From Desulfoferrobacter suflitae (GTDB taxonomy: Bacteria > Desulfobacterota > Syntrophobacteria > Syntrophobacterales > Syntrophobacteraceae), in contig NZ_JAIBKA010000002.1 in the NCBI RefSeq assembly GCF_022603395.1, positions 248,001 through 312,000 of the forward strand: a stretch of 64,000 bases of DNA, written 5' to 3'. Within the stretch, counting starts at the first letter, position 1. Every line of letters starts with the position of its first letter. The position numbers and the translations under genes are program-made. This document shows, piece by piece, positions 18,862 through 28,578 of the stretch. The notes beneath the pieces are model-generated. The model worked only from the letters and a program-made list of their open reading frames with translations. It was not told the origin of the DNA and ran no database searches.

Positions 18862-19175
18862 TCATCACCTTTCATGGGGCATTGCAGCAATGAGCAGCCA
18901 AACGCCTGGTTGCCCGTCCCCACCGTGCAGAACCTCAGCCGCCCCTGTAAAATTGCGGCAAATGCGCATTAGCGCGCAAACGCGGCAGCATGATAGAAAA
19001 TTTTTTTTAACCGCAATATTTACCCAGCGGGAAGCGTGCCCCCCATTTGAGGCTGCGTGCTCAGCGGTCATTCCAGCAGAACTCGGGATCCAGCGATCTT
19101 ACGCCTTTCTGGAGCCCTGACGCCGAAACGATAGTGTGTGCCAATGATGCACAGGCAGGGGTTACGCGCAGCCTG
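18862..19175. other. Intergenic region with no gene
   Basis: 314 bases. It holds a T-rich run near 18998-19010 and, at about 19068-19110, a segment (CATTCCAGCAGAACTCGGGATCC is the left part, given here by position 19069-19091) resembling widespread proteobacterial intergenic repeats. I see no open frame with a ribosome binding site. A promoter for the MBL-cbiA-cobQ genes should lie in the right-hand part of this minus-strand upstream region. Confidence 0.4.
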
Positions 19176-19499
19176 CTACGGGGTCACTGTCAGCAGTTCA
19201 ACTCCGGCCGCGTCCAGTTCGAAGAGAATTCCATCCCGTTCTTCCTGACTGCTGCCCAGACGGTCGAGGTGGTAAACCACTACCCGCTTGATCCGCCTGC
19301 GCTCGACGTCCATCAGCATCTGGTTGATGTTCTTGTAGACTTCGACCTCTTCGTCGGGCTGAATACCGCCTGTATCTCTGAGATACCGCATACATTCTTC
19401 CTGCTGACGGGCCACCGGAACCTCGAAGGACCCACCGTCTTCGGGCTTCAGTTCTTCCCGCCGGACCATCACATACAACGCTGTAAACTTATCTTCCAT
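19176..19499 (-). CDS. Stand-alone resolvase-fold domain lacking the catalytic serine
   Basis: 107 residues. The pattern fits the N-terminal domain of serine recombinases: a first strand 'ALYVMVRREE', a helix 'VARQQEECMRYLRD', a Glu/Tyr strand, a helix 'INQMLMDVERRRI', the strand 'RVVVYHLDRLG', and 'GILFELDAAGVELLTV'. In active resolvases the first strand reads 'YARVS' with the nucleophilic Ser; here that position is Arg ('YVMVR'). The second conserved Arg after 'LDRL' is also absent (GSS). No DNA-binding domain follows. It therefore cannot be an active recombinase; a regulatory or vestigial role is possible. Confidence 0.6.
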   Translation of the reverse strand: MEDKFTALYVMVRREELKPEDGGSFEVPVARQQEECMRYLRDTGGIQPDEEVEVYKNINQMLMDVERRRIKRVVVYHLDRLGSSQEERDGILFELDAAGVELLTVTP

Positions 19500-19713
19500 A
19501 CTGACTCGGCTCCTTGCGCATCAACATCGGCAATCTTCGGTTACATGACGCTGCGCAATATAGCGATTTTTCTCGACCAAGACAATAAACACCGGCAACA
19601 ACCTGAAATACCGACCACCCAGGCTACGGAAATGGCACTGCCCGTGTTATAAAGAAAAGGTAAGCCGGATCAATTGAACGAGACAAATTTCTAACCCGGA
19701 TTGGAAAGCGAAG

Positions 19714-20853
19714 ATGCTGTTCGAACAAGGTCCCATTCGCCCTCCCAGTGAAGCCGGCAGTCTCCTTTTGCGCTTCACGCGCAACTGCCCATGGAACCAA
19801 TGCACGTTCTGCCCGATTTACAAGGGTGCACCGTTCAGCAGGAGAACCTTGGCCGAGATCAAGCAAGACATCGACACCGTGGCTGAGATGATGGAAAAGC
19901 TGCAGGCTGTGTCCGAAAGCTTGGGATTCGGGGGAAAAGTCAACCGGCAGGTGTTGCAGGCGGTCATGACAAGCCCGGATGCGCACGCCTGTTTGCGCCA
20001 TGTGGCCTTGTGGGCCTGCTATGGCAAGGGAACGGTATTTATCCAGGATGCGAACAGCCTGGTCCTTTCGACGGATATCCTGGTCGATGCGCTGCATTAC
20101 CTCAAAAGCTCCATCCCCGCTGCTCGCAGAATCACATCCTATGCCCGCAGCAATACACTGGCCCGCAAGAGCCTCGAGGAACTGCGACAAATTCGCATCG
20201 CGGGACTCGACCGCATTCACATCGGTCTGGAAAGCGGTTCAGACCGGGTCCTCCAATTCATCAAAAAAGGGGTGACGGCCAAACAGCATATCGAGGCGGG
20301 ACAAAAGGTCGTTCAGGCAGGCATGACTCTCTCGGAGTATGTTATGCCCGGACTGGGGGGGAAAGCCTGGTCCAGGGAACACGCCATCGAAACCGCCGCC
20401 GTGCTGAACGCCATCGATCCACACTTCATCAGGCTCCGCAGTCTGCGCATCCCGCCCAATGCGCCTCTCCACCAGGACAAACTGAAAGGAACGTTTGTGC
20501 CTTTGCACGACGATGAAGTGGTTGCAGAAATCAGGCTGCTCATTGAAAACCTTGCGGGCATTCACAGCACGCTCACATCGGACCACATCATGAACCTGCT
20601 GGAGGAAATAGGGGGCAAACTGCCGGCCGACAAGCAAGCCATGCTGGAGGTCATCGATCGCTACCTGGCCCTGCCGGAGGAAGAAAAGCTGCTTTTCAGG
20701 CTGGGACGGAGAGGCGGAGCGGTTCGGTCCCTGGACGACCTGCAAGATCCTTCGCTGAAAAAACGCCTGGTGCAGGCCGGCCGGGATTTGATGCGGCAGA
20801 CTCAGGGAGATCTGGAGGGAATAATCACGGAACTGGGAGATCAGTACATTTGA
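19714..20853 (+). CDS. Radical SAM protein (CX4CX2C cluster motif)
   Basis: 379 residues. The cluster motif is Cys25-x4-Cys30-x2-Cys33 ('NCPWNQCTFC'), one residue longer than the canonical CX3CX2C. A radical SAM barrel follows with 'ITSYARSNTLARKSLEELRQI' (split over residues ~145-165), 'RIHIGLESGSDRVLQFIKKG' and 'SEYVMPGLGGK', the latter matching motifs for SAM ribose and methionine binding. No SPASM or B12 domain is seen; the C-terminal 100 residues are helical. Substrate unknown. The 'CPWNxCTFC' form is, as I recall, shared by a family of uncharacterised bacterial radical SAM proteins. It converges on the ABC ATPase gene with an eight-base gap. Confidence 0.88.
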   Translation: MLFEQGPIRPPSEAGSLLLRFTRNCPWNQCTFCPIYKGAPFSRRTLAEIKQDIDTVAEMMEKLQAVSESLGFGGKVNRQVLQAVMTSPDAHACLRHVALWACYGKGTVFIQDANSLVLSTDILVDALHYLKSSIPAARRITSYARSNTLARKSLEELRQIRIAGLDRIHIGLESGSDRVLQFIKKGVTAKQHIEAGQKVVQAGMTLSEYVMPGLGGKAWSREHAIETAAVLNAIDPHFIRLRSLRIPPNAPLHQDKLKGTFVPLHDDEVVAEIRLLIENLAGIHSTLTSDHIMNLLEEIGGKLPADKQAMLEVIDRYLALPEEEKLLFRLGRRGGAVRSLDDLQDPSLKKRLVQAGRDLMRQTQGDLEGIITELGDQYI

Positions 20854-20860
20854 CGCCGTG

Positions 20861-21601
20861 TTAAAGAATCTGGCTTAGAAACAGCTTGGTCCGGTCATGG
20901 GTGGGATTCTTGAAGAAGTGCTCGGGAGTCCCTTCTTCCACAACCGCACCGTGGTCCATGAAGATCACCCGATCGGCCACTTCCCGGGCAAACCCCATTT
21001 CGTGGGTAACGACAATCATGGTCATGCCTTCCAGGGCCAGGGTTTTCATGACATCAAGGACTTCTCCAATCATCTCGGGATCGAGTGCCGAGGTCGGCTC
21101 GTCAAACAGCATGATCTTTGGATTCATGGCCAGCGCTCGGGCAATGGCAACGCGCTGCTGCTGCCCGCCGGAAAGCTGTGTGGGATACACATCAGCCTTT
21201 TCTGCGATATTGACTTTTTTCAGCAATCGCAGGGCGTTTTTCTCGGCCTCTTGGCGCGGGATTTTTTTGAGCTTGACGGGCGCCATGGTCAGGTTTTGCA
21301 GGGCGGTTTTGTGCGGAAAGAGATTGAAATTCTGAAAAACCATTCCCACTTCCATGCGCACTCTGTTGATATCCGTGGCCCGATCCATGATGTCCATGCC
21401 GTCAACCAGGATGCGGCCGCTGGTGATCTCCTCCAGGCGGTTTATGGTGCGTAGCAGAGTACTCTTACCGGAGCCGCTGGGCCCAATGATCACCACCTTT
21501 TCGCCGGTCTTGATCGTCAAGGAAACATTATCAACGGCTTTTAGATGGCCGAAGCGCTTGGTGACGTTTTCAATGCGAATGATCGGCTCAGAATTTTCCA
21601 T
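20861..21601 (-). CDS. Polar amino-acid ABC transporter ATP-binding protein
   Basis: 246 residues. Walker [16 protein letters not shown] at residues 38-52, Q-loop '[14 protein letters not shown]' (typical of the GlnQ/HisP group), signature [15 protein letters not shown], Walker B '[14 protein letters not shown]' and H-switch 'VVTHEMGFA'. This is the PAAT-type import ATPase. It overlaps the permease gene by 14 bases and is the last gene of the binding protein-permease-ATPase set, all on the minus strand. The substrate is probably a polar amino acid such as Gln, Glu or Arg; which one cannot be read from the ATPase. Confidence 0.95.
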   Translation of the reverse strand: MENSEPIIRIENVTKRFGHLKAVDNVSLTIKTGEKVVIIGPSGSGKSTLLRTINRLEEITSGRILVDGMDIMDRATDINRVRMEVGMVFQNFNLFPHKTALQNLTMAPVKLKKIPRQEAEKNALRLLKKVNIAEKADVYPTQLSGGQQQRVAIARALAMNPKIMLFDEPTSALDPEMIGEVLDVMKTLALEGMTMIVVTHEMGFAREVADRVIFMDHGAVVEEGTPEHFFKNPTHDRTKLFLSQIL

Positions 21602-22373
21602 AATAGTTCAGTCTATCTTCCATGATGCTGACAAGCTTGGAAAGCAGCAACGTGATGAGAAGGTAAATCAGTGCGATGATGGTGTAGGTCTCAAAGTAAG
21701 CAAAACTCTCTGCGGCGAATTCTCTGCCCCGTCGCAGCAGGTCGGCGACAGCCAGAATCGAGACCAGCGACGTATCTTTCAAGAGTGCAATGAATTCATT
21801 GCCCACCGGGGGCAGTATGGTACGCCAGGCCTGGGGCAAAATGACATAGAACATGGTCTGGGTTCGATTGAAGCCGAGCGATCGGGCCGCTTCCGTCTGC
21901 CCCTTGTCAATGGATTCAATACCGGCGCGAAACACCTCTCCCATGTAAGCCCCATAGCAGACCGACATGGCGATGACCGCCGCAACCATGTCCGGAACTC
22001 TGACAAACCGCCCCAGCGCATAATAGATATAGAAAAGCTGCACCAGGAGGGGTATCCCGCGGATCACCTCGATATAGGTTGACGCTATCGCATTGGCTAT
22101 CCTGTTGCGGGAAATTCGGCCCAGTCCGGTGATGAGCCCGATGATCAAGGCCAGGCCGATCGAGAAAAAGGTCACCTGAAATGTCACGATAATGCCGTCT
22201 GGTAGGAACTTAACGATTTTCAGGTAGGGATCGGGCCTGGATATGACCAGATAGATGAGGAGCACAATGGCGCCGCAAAAGGAAATCCTCCAGGCTGAAA
22301 AAAGCCCCATGTCCTTTTTGCTTGGGATGGCGGCGCCGTCGCCGACGTCGATGATTATTTTTTCCTGGGTCAT
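21588..22373 (-). CDS. Polar amino-acid ABC transporter permease
   Basis: 261 residues from the ATG at 22373; an upstream in-frame ATG at 22463 would add 30 residues of poor conservation. A hydrophilic N-terminus precedes about five transmembrane helices. The PAAT-type EAA loop is near '[22 protein letters not shown]', with '[15 protein letters not shown]' upstream and '[14 protein letters not shown]' downstream, both family-typical. It forms the membrane channel with the adjoining ATPase. The N-terminal 50 residues before the first helix are longer than in GlnP. Confidence 0.93.
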   Translation of the reverse strand: MTQEKIIIDVGDGAAIPSKKDMGLFSAWRISFCGAIVLLIYLVISRPDPYLKIVKFLPDGIIVTFQVTFFSIGLALIIGLITGLGRISRNRIANAIASTYIEVIRGIPLLVQLFYIYYALGRFVRVPDMVAAVIAMSVCYGAYMGEVFRAGIESIDKGQTEAARSLGFNRTQTMFYVILPQAWRTILPPVGNEFIALLKDTSLVSILAVADLLRRGREFAAESFAYFETYTIIALIYLLITLLLSKLVSIMEDRLNYYGKF

Positions 22374-22513
22374 GAATTGTGGACCTTTAGCAGTGCCGTC
22401 GAAGGAGCTCTGGTCGGCAAGTCCAGGCCATCGTAGGAAAGGATTTGACGAGCAGGAGGCCAAATGTGGCCGGTCGGCCTCCTGTAGGTGAAATGCTCAC
22501 AATTGTGCCGGAA

Positions 22514-23248
22514 CTACTGGCCGATCCATTTGGCCCTGAATTCATTGGCCAGTCCCTTTTCCTCGACAGCCTGGATCCCCTTGTTGATCAGATCCAGGAC
22601 TTCGGTGTTGCCTTTCTTCACTGCCACGCCATAGTACTCATCACCGGTATCCAGCACTGCGGCAATCTTCAGCTTGGCTTTATAGTCCTCTCTTTGCAGT
22701 GCATACTGAGCGGCCACCGGATCATCACAGACAACGCCGTCAATACGACCATTGAAAAGATCTTCCATGGCCAATCCAATTTCATCGTAGGATTTGGCAA
22801 CAATGCCCTCCATCTCTTTGATGGCAAAGTATCCGGTCGTACCGATCTGGGCTCCGACTGTCTTGCCTGTCATTTCCTCCAGCGTTGTTGCGTTCGACTC
22901 TTTGGGTACCACCAGAGCCTGCCGCACCTTGAAATAAGGCATGGAAAAGTCCATGGTTTTCTTACGTTCCTCGGTAATGGTAACCGACGAACAAACGGCG
23001 TCATACTTGCCTGCTTCCAAGCCCCCAAAAATACCGTCCCAGGCCACACTCTTGAATTCCACCTGGTAGCCGCCTTCCTTGGCTGCGGCTTTCATGTAAT
23101 CTATGTCAAAGCCCACGATCTCTTTGTCTGCATTGACGAATTCCATGGGAGGCCAAGTGGCATCGGTCGCGATGACAACGGTTCTGGCCCAGGCGAACCC
23201 GGTAATGAGCAACACACCCAGCAAACCTGAAACAATTTTTCTAATCAT
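22514..23248 (-). CDS. Amino-acid ABC transporter periplasmic binding protein
   Basis: 244 residues. A Sec signal (MIRKIVSGLLGVLLITGFAWA) is followed by a type II periplasmic-binding fold: 'IATDATWPPMEFVN', 'VGFDIDYMKAAAKEGGY', 'FKSVAWDGIFGGLEAGKYDAVCSSVTIT' (quoted as span, about residues 66-93), 'RKKTMDFSMPYF' and 'GKTVGAQIGTTGYF'. The Arg in 'EERKKTMDFSMPY' and Asp in the 'DDPVAAQYAL' segment are the usual amino-acid carboxylate and ammonium contacts. First gene of the ABC set, with GGAG upstream of its ATG. No lipobox, so a free periplasmic protein. Confidence 0.93.
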   Translation of the reverse strand: MIRKIVSGLLGVLLITGFAWARTVVIATDATWPPMEFVNADKEIVGFDIDYMKAAAKEGGYQVEFKSVAWDGIFGGLEAGKYDAVCSSVTITEERKKTMDFSMPYFKVRQALVVPKESNATTLEEMTGKTVGAQIGTTGYFAIKEMEGIVAKSYDEIGLAMEDLFNGRIDGVVCDDPVAAQYALQREDYKAKLKIAAVLDTGDEYYGVAVKKGNTEVLDLINKGIQAVEEKGLANEFRAKWIGQ

Positions 23249-23748
23249 ACCTTCATCTCCTTTTGAATTACTTCTCGAGGTGAGTTTAAAGCCGCTTATG
23301 CCGGCAAAAAACCTGACAAATTCCGGCTACCAGGCAAGGATAGTGTCAGAGCGATGAACATCTGTCAAGAATGAATGAAGTGATGAAGATGACCGGCGGC
23401 GAGGTCGTGCGTCACTGCCCAAAATGCACCCGGCCGGAGCTGCTCATGGTCCCCTGAGATCGGCGGTCGGCGTGGGCAGGGCGCGCACGGGAAAGTTCTT
23501 GACAAACAATGTTTGATATGCCAATACCCTCACTTGGTAAATGGGCACTTTTCCTTGCCTTTAAACACCTGAGTTCATCGTATGAACATTGCCACTTTTG
23601 GCGGCCTCCACGCTGCTGACCGGTTGAACATAAACGGCGGGCGGGATAGTTCCATTGGTCCACCTCCGGGCATTGGGCAAAAGTGGTAATAGGATTGGAA
23701 GCGCGCGGCATGGCTGGCAAAATGTCAAAACATGAAAGGAGCACATGG
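23249..23748. other. Divergent intergenic region upstream of the acyl-CoA locus
   Basis: About 500 bases between the ABC binding-protein gene (minus) and the acyl-CoA synthetase (plus). It should hold promoters for both. A TTGACA at 23499-23504 lies in the right orientation for the synthetase but has no good -10 partner at 16-18 bases. Short open frames here lack ribosome binding sites. I see no riboswitch or recognisable operator. Confidence 0.4.
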
Positions 23749-25509
23749 ATGGGACTTGAGACTTTTTACAGAGATCTGATGAAGGTCAACTCGATGGATG
23801 ACACTGAGCAAAAAGCTGAGGCGTCCAAGGCACTGTTTGAAAAGCTGAATCACCTGGAATTGCCCGAATATTTCAACTGGGCGGAAGAGATTTTCGAGGG
23901 CATACACGTAAAAGAACGCGGCAGTCAGCCAGCATTGAAATGGATTAACCTGGATACTGATGAGAAACGCGAGTGCACCTATGCGGAAATGGCCGCCGAA
24001 GGAAACAAGTTCCTCAATTATGTGCGCAGCAAGGGCGTCAAGAAAGATGGCATCGTTTACATGATGTCCCCTTCGGTGCCGGAAACCTGGTTTGCCAGCC
24101 TGGCAACCATCAAGGGCGGAATGGTATCGGTGCCGACGGCAACCACCATGACCGTACGCGAGCTGGAATACCGTTTCGAGACCTATGCCCCTGACGCCAT
24201 TCTGGCTGATGAGGTTTCCACCGATGTGATCGACGAAGCTCTTGCCAACGTCGGCGCAAAACCAAAAATCAAGATCGTCCTGGGGAAAAAGAGCGGCTGG
24301 AACAGCTACAGCGAAGTGGCCCAAGAGAGCACCACGGCCGAGGCCGCCAAGACCAAGAAAGACGACATCATCCTCTGCTTCTTCACCTCCGGTACCACCG
24401 GCATGGCCAAAAGGGTCGCCCACACGGCCACATCGTATCCGCTGGGGCACCTCTCCACAGCCAATGTGATCGGTATTCGACCGGGTGATGTGCACAACAA
24501 TCTGAGTCAGCCCGGTTGGGCCAAGTGGGCCTGGAGTTGCTTTTTCGCTCCTTTCAACGTTGGCGCCACAACCACTGGCTTCTACTATGCCAGCAAGCTG
24601 GATATAGGGAAATATCTTGCGACGGTAGCCGATTTCAAAGTGAACGTGTTCTGCGCTCCCCCGACGGCATGGCGGGCTTTCATGCAGTTGGACCTGGGTA
24701 AATATAAGTTTGACGCCCTGCGCGAATCGGTGAGTGCCGGAGAGCCTCTCAATCCGGAAATCATTCAGAAATGGAAAAAGTTCACCGATACCGAGATCCG
24801 CGATTTTTATGGACAGACGGAATCCACGGCCATGATCGGCAATCCGCCCTGGTTTAAGGGCAAGATCGTGGCCGGATCGTTCGGCCGACCGACCTTTCTT
24901 TATGACGTCGTGATCCTGGACGATGACGGCAAAGAGATCAACAAGCCTGATGATGTGGGACACATTGCCATCCGCCTGGATCGCTGGCGAGCCATCGGCC
25001 TGTTCAGCCAGTACATCGGCAATCCGGAAAAGATGAACGAAGTGTTTGTGGGCAACTATTATTATACGGGTGACAGAGCTTCCTTTGACGAGAAGGGGTA
25101 CTGGTGGTTTGTCGGCCGCGCCGATGACGTCATCAAGTCTTCCGACTATCGCGTCGGCCCCTTCGAGGTGGAAAGCGCTTTGATCGAACACCCTGCCGTA
25201 GCAGAAGCAGCCGTTGTGGGCAGCCCCGATCCGAAGCGCTGGCAGTTGGTAAAGGGCTACGTTATTCTGGCACCGGGTTATGAACCCTCGCGAGAGCTTG
25301 CTCTCGAGTTGTTCCAGCATTCCATCAAACTGCTTGCCAAGTTCAAGATCCCTCGAATCATCGAGTTTGTTCCCGAGGTACCCAAGACTCTGAGCGGCAA
25401 GATCAGAAGAATTGAATTGCGGGAAATTGAAATCGAGAAGAAAGAGGGGGGCCGGAAAGGCCAACACGAATATTTCTATCACGAATTCCCTGAGCTCAAG
25501 TCCTCCTAA
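23749..25509 (+). CDS. AMP-forming acyl-CoA synthetase (ACSM-like)
   Basis: 586 residues from the ATG at 23749, chosen because AGGAG lies eight bases upstream; ATGs at 23722 or earlier lack this. It is an ANL-superfamily ligase. P-loop-like motif 'TSGTTGMAKRV' near residue 214, 'SAGEPLNPE', 'DFYGQTES', 'YYTGDRA', 'GRADDVIKSSDYRVGPFEVES', and catalytic Lys in 'PKTLSGKIRR' near residue 551. The layout is nearest to acetyl-/medium-chain acyl-CoA synthetases that activate short to medium fatty acids. It starts a set with two CoA-transferases and a B12-dependent mutase, suggesting activation of the acid that feeds or initiates that pathway. Substrate is inferred only. Confidence 0.92.
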   Translation: MGLETFYRDLMKVNSMDDTEQKAEASKALFEKLNHLELPEYFNWAEEIFEGIHVKERGSQPALKWINLDTDEKRECTYAEMAAEGNKFLNYVRSKGVKKDGIVYMMSPSVPETWFASLATIKGGMVSVPTATTMTVRELEYRFETYAPDAILADEVSTDVIDEALANVGAKPKIKIVLGKKSGWNSYSEVAQESTTAEAAKTKKDDIILCFFTSGTTGMAKRVAHTATSYPLGHLSTANVIGIRPGDVHNNLSQPGWAKWAWSCFFAPFNVGATTTGFYYASKLDIGKYLATVADFKVNVFCAPPTAWRAFMQLDLGKYKFDALRESVSAGEPLNPEIIQKWKKFTDTEIRDFYGQTESTAMIGNPPWFKGKIVAGSFGRPTFLYDVVILDDDGKEINKPDDVGHIAIRLDRWRAIGLFSQYIGNPEKMNEVFVGNYYYTGDRASFDEKGYWWFVGRADDVIKSSDYRVGPFEVESALIEHPAVAEAAVVGSPDPKRWQLVKGYVILAPGYEPSRELALELFQHSIKLLAKFKIPRIIEFVPEVPKTLSGKIRRIELREIEIEKKEGGRKGQHEYFYHEFPELKSS

Positions 25510-25570
25510 CCGAGCAGGAATTCAGCGGAGTCAGTGATATGCGTACATGAAATCGGCTTTGGACATTGGG

Positions 25571-25596
25571 AAGGGCCTCGTGGGGAGGCCCTTTTT
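25571..25596 (+). terminator. Rho-independent terminator after the acyl-CoA synthetase
   Basis: Stem AAGGGCCTC (25571-25579), loop GTGGG, stem GAGGCCCTT (25585-25593), followed by a T-tract through 25596. A textbook terminator 60 bases after the synthetase stop. It implies that the CoA-transferase genes downstream have their own promoter in 25597-25740 or depend on read-through. Confidence 0.85.
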
Positions 25597-25740
25597 CATT
25601 TCAGGGAGGGAAGTGAAAGGGCGGTTTTCATTGGATTGAGGCCCCGCAAGCCCTGGCCCTGGCCTTAAGACAACATGATTGCCCCGCTGTTCCTCCATGA
25701 AGCCGGCTGATGTCTCTTTATGACAAAAGGAGTGAATCGG

Positions 25741-27075
25741 ATGGGCGAAGAAAAATCCTATCAAGACTATCTGCAAGAGCTATTCAACTCAGGCGATCTG
25801 TTTGACAAGCCGGAACCGCTCAAGGGCGTGAGAATCCTTGAGGTCTGCTATGTTGTGCTCGGCCCTGCCGCCTGTGATTACTTGGCTGAATTCGGTGCTG
25901 AAGTGATCAAATTTGAGGGTCAGAGGGGCGAGCAGATGCGGTTTGTGACACCTTTTGCCTATTTCTGGAAAAATCTTTCGCCGGGGCTTTTGGAGCAAAA
26001 CCATAACAAGTATTGGGTGGGGATGCATCTGGGACACCCGCAGGCGAAAGAGCTGTTCCTGGACCTGGTGAAGCGCTCTGATGTGGTGGTCGACAACCTC
26101 ACCCCGGGCCGCATGAAAGAATGGGGCCTGAGTTACGAGGAACTCAGCATAATCAATCCGCGCATAATCCAGCTCCACGTTTCGGGTTATGGCAGTTGGG
26201 GACCGTGGACCGGAAGAACCTCCTACGATGCCGTGGCTCAGAGCATGGGGGCGCTCTCCCCGATCACCGGCTTTGACGGTCGAGGTCCCATCAAATCAGG
26301 GGTTTGGATTGCCGATTGGATTACCGCCCTCATGTGCGCCAATGCCATTGTGGCGGCATTGAACTATCGTGAACGCACCGGAGAAGGGCAATTCATAGAC
26401 TACTCGCAGGTTGAAAACGTGATCCGTTTTCTCGACTGGACCTGGCTGTACACTTCCAAAACAGGTGAAGACCGGCCGCGAAGCGGCAACCGCGATCTTG
26501 CCGTGTGTCCCTCGGATCTGTTCGACTGCGCGGATGGCTGGGTGGCCCTGGCAGCCTTCAGCCGCGATGAATTCGAAGGTTTGTGCAAGGCCATGAACGC
26601 CCCGGAACTTTTTGCCAAATATCCCGAGCCGGCCGATCGCCTCGAGGATGAACCTGCCCGCCAGGTTTTGCAGGCGGTGGGCCGGTGGACCACAACCAAG
26701 AAAGTTTCCGAGATCGAAGATCTCGCCTGCCAACACGGATTTGCCGCCTCCCGTGTGCTCCAGGTCAAGGATGTCTACCATGGAGAACATTTCAGAACAC
26801 GCGCAAGTGTTCAGACCTATGAGGACGCGCTTTACGGCGAAATGACAGAACCCTGTTATCCACCGCGCCTCAGCGAAACTCCCGGAAGACTCCGCTGGGC
26901 TTCACGCCCCATCGGGATGGACAACGAGTACGTGCTAACCAAGATCTTGGGGCTCGCAGCCGAGCGCGTAGCCGAACTTGCCCAGAACGGCGTGATCTTC
27001 AAGTGGAATCCTCAGGTGCCTTCCCACTGTCCGCCCCCCGAATGGGACGGGAAACGAGGCGTCAAGTATCCCTAG
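25741..27075 (+). CDS. CaiB/BaiF-family (class III) CoA-transferase, subunit 1
   Basis: 444 residues from the ATG at 25741, which has AGGAG nine bases upstream (an in-frame ATG at 25720 does not). Class III CoA-transferase fold: '[30 protein letters not shown]' occupies residues 30-59, and '[16 protein letters not shown]' follows. The catalytic Asp163 lies in '[12 protein letters not shown]'. C-terminal blocks '[18 protein letters not shown]' and '[17 protein letters not shown]' are conserved. The family moves CoA between carboxylic acids through an aspartyl-CoA thioester. It is followed 29 bases later by a related gene, so a heteromeric enzyme of the benzylsuccinate-CoA transferase (BbsEF) style is likely. 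Confidence 0.9.
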   Translation: MGEEKSYQDYLQELFNSGDLFDKPEPLKGVRILEVCYVVLGPAACDYLAEFGAEVIKFEGQRGEQMRFVTPFAYFWKNLSPGLLEQNHNKYWVGMHLGHPQAKELFLDLVKRSDVVVDNLTPGRMKEWGLSYEELSIINPRIIQLHVSGYGSWGPWTGRTSYDAVAQSMGALSPITGFDGRGPIKSGVWIADWITALMCANAIVAALNYRERTGEGQFIDYSQVENVIRFLDWTWLYTSKTGEDRPRSGNRDLAVCPSDLFDCADGWVALAAFSRDEFEGLCKAMNAPELFAKYPEPADRLEDEPARQVLQAVGRWTTTKKVSEIEDLACQHGFAASRVLQVKDVYHGEHFRTRASVQTYEDALYGEMTEPCYPPRLSETPGRLRWASRPIGMDNEYVLTKILGLAAERVAELAQNGVIFKWNPQVPSHCPPPEWDGKRGVKYP

Positions 27076-27104
27076 ATTGAACTGCAAAATAAGGAGGCAG
27101 GACC

Positions 27105-28526
27105 ATGACAGACAAGAAGAATGCAGAATCTTCGGGCTACGATCTCGATGCGCCCGATCTCGAACAAGATTTCTCCACTGACCAGAATATTATTGGCATG
27201 GCTATAAACAGAGAGTATGCCCGCTGGGCTCACCGGGCGACAAACCCCGAAGCGATCGGGGGAAAACCCGAAGCCCTCGACGACATGCTCGTGCTCGACG
27301 CCAGCTACGGCAGTTTTGCGGGGTTGTTCGCTTCCTCGATTCTTTCTGAAATGGGTGCCGAGGTGATCCGAATCGAGCCCCCCGGGGGTGACATTGCCAG
27401 GAAGATGAGCCCGTACGGAATGATGATTAACGGCACAGGACTCGGCTACCTGGTGGAGGGGCGCAACAAAAACCATATTACCCTGGATGTCTCCAAGAAG
27501 GAGGGAAGCCGGCTCTTCAAAAGGCTGGCGAAGCATGCCGATGTGCTGATCGAAACCTTCAAGCCGGGCTTTCTCGACAGCCTCGGCATAGGATACCGGG
27601 AGCTGCGAGAGGTTAACCCGGGTCTCCTCTACTGCGCTGTCCATACCTACGGGCAGTTCGGCCCGGATTCTGAAAAGTACGCCAATCAGCCGGACTACGA
27701 CATTGTGAACCAGGCAAGAGGCGTCATCATGTCCATAACCGGCGAGCCCGAGCTCGATCCGCAGGTTCCCGACGAGTATAAAAAGCCTCTGCGCCAGGGC
27801 AATTGGATGGGATGGTACGTCGGAGGCGCCTGGGCAGCTTTTGGTGTGCTCAACGCCATGCTGCACAAGCGCAAGACAGGCAAGGGCCAGTTCATCGACT
27901 GCTCGCCTCCCGAGGGGCTCCTTGCCATCTCCAACTATGCCATGCAGTACTTCCACATGTCAGGAAATCAGATGCCGCGAGCGGGGAACTACGACTATGC
28001 CGTCTTCCCATACACCTACGTCAAGTGCAAGGACGGCTACACCTTCATTTCCGGTTTCACCGACCCCAACTGGTCGGCCTTGTGCGAGATCCTGAATCGT
28101 CCGGACCTCAAGGAAATGTTTCCGACCATCAAAGAGCGGCTCACTCCCGAGAACCAACCCAAGATTCAGCACGAAATCGAGAAGTTCACGACCCAGTATA
28201 GTTCCGAGGAGATCCTGCAATTCATTACCGACTACAGCAAAAGGGCTGACAAGAAGGGAACCGTTGCGACGGGACGGCTCGAAACCCCCTCCGAGGTGCT
28301 CCAGCGGGAGCACTGGAAAGAGCGACGGACCTTTGTTACGGTAAGAGACCCTCACTACGGTGAGCTGTTAATACAAAATTCAACCTTCAAGGCCATGACC
28401 AAGACACCCGGCCGAATTAAGTGGGTCTGCCGCCCCGTGGGTGCGGACAACGAGTATATCTATCAGAAGTATCTCGGCCTGGGGGGCACGAAACTGGCCG
28501 CCATGAAAGACAGTGGAGTGGTTTGA
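27105..28526 (+). CDS. CaiB/BaiF-family (class III) CoA-transferase, subunit 2
   Basis: 473 residues with AAGGAGG upstream of the ATG. Residues 1-58 form an N-terminal extension not present in subunit 1. The CoA-transferase fold follows ('MLVLDAS', '[13 protein letters not shown]', '[14 protein letters not shown]', '[18 protein letters not shown]'). The catalytic Asp is about residue 199 in '[12 protein letters not shown]', so both subunits retain the nucleophile. The segment '[15 protein letters not shown]' is typical. The two C-termini share '[15 protein letters not shown]' against '[15 protein letters not shown]', showing a common origin. Donor and acceptor acids are unknown. Confidence 0.9.
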   Translation: MTDKKNAESSGYDLDAPDLEQDFSTDQNIIGMAINREYARWAHRATNPEAIGGKPEALDDMLVLDASYGSFAGLFASSILSEMGAEVIRIEPPGGDIARKMSPYGMMINGTGLGYLVEGRNKNHITLDVSKKEGSRLFKRLAKHADVLIETFKPGFLDSLGIGYRELREVNPGLLYCAVHTYGQFGPDSEKYANQPDYDIVNQARGVIMSITGEPELDPQVPDEYKKPLRQGNWMGWYVGGAWAAFGVLNAMLHKRKTGKGQFIDCSPPEGLLAISNYAMQYFHMSGNQMPRAGNYDYAVFPYTYVKCKDGYTFISGFTDPNWSALCEILNRPDLKEMFPTIKERLTPENQPKIQHEIEKFTTQYSSEEILQFITDYSKRADKKGTVATGRLETPSEVLQREHWKERRTFVTVRDPHYGELLIQNSTFKAMTKTPGRIKWVCRPVGADNEYIYQKYLGLGGTKLAAMKDSGVV

Positions 28527-28531
28527 CAGCT

Positions 28532-28566
28532 TGGGTTGCATCACGCATTTGGCGTAACGCAACCCA
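28532..28566. repeat. REP-like hairpin A after the CoA-transferases
   Basis: TGGGTTGCATCACGC (28532-28546) pairs with GCGTAACGCAACCCA (28552-28566) with two mismatches and a five-base loop. It lies in the convergent gap between the CoA-transferase and the membrane-protein gene and may act as a transcript end or stabiliser. It belongs to the GGGTT(T/G)C(R)T(Y)AC hairpin group seen elsewhere in the window. Confidence 0.6.
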
Positions 28567-28578
28567 GCGCTCATTTTG

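Noticed and set aside
23725-25482. 585-residue open frame antisense to the acyl-CoA synthetase
   Set aside because: The plus strand encodes a complete ANL ligase with all motifs; the antisense frame is low-complexity, has no motifs and no ribosome binding site, as expected from GC-biased third positions.
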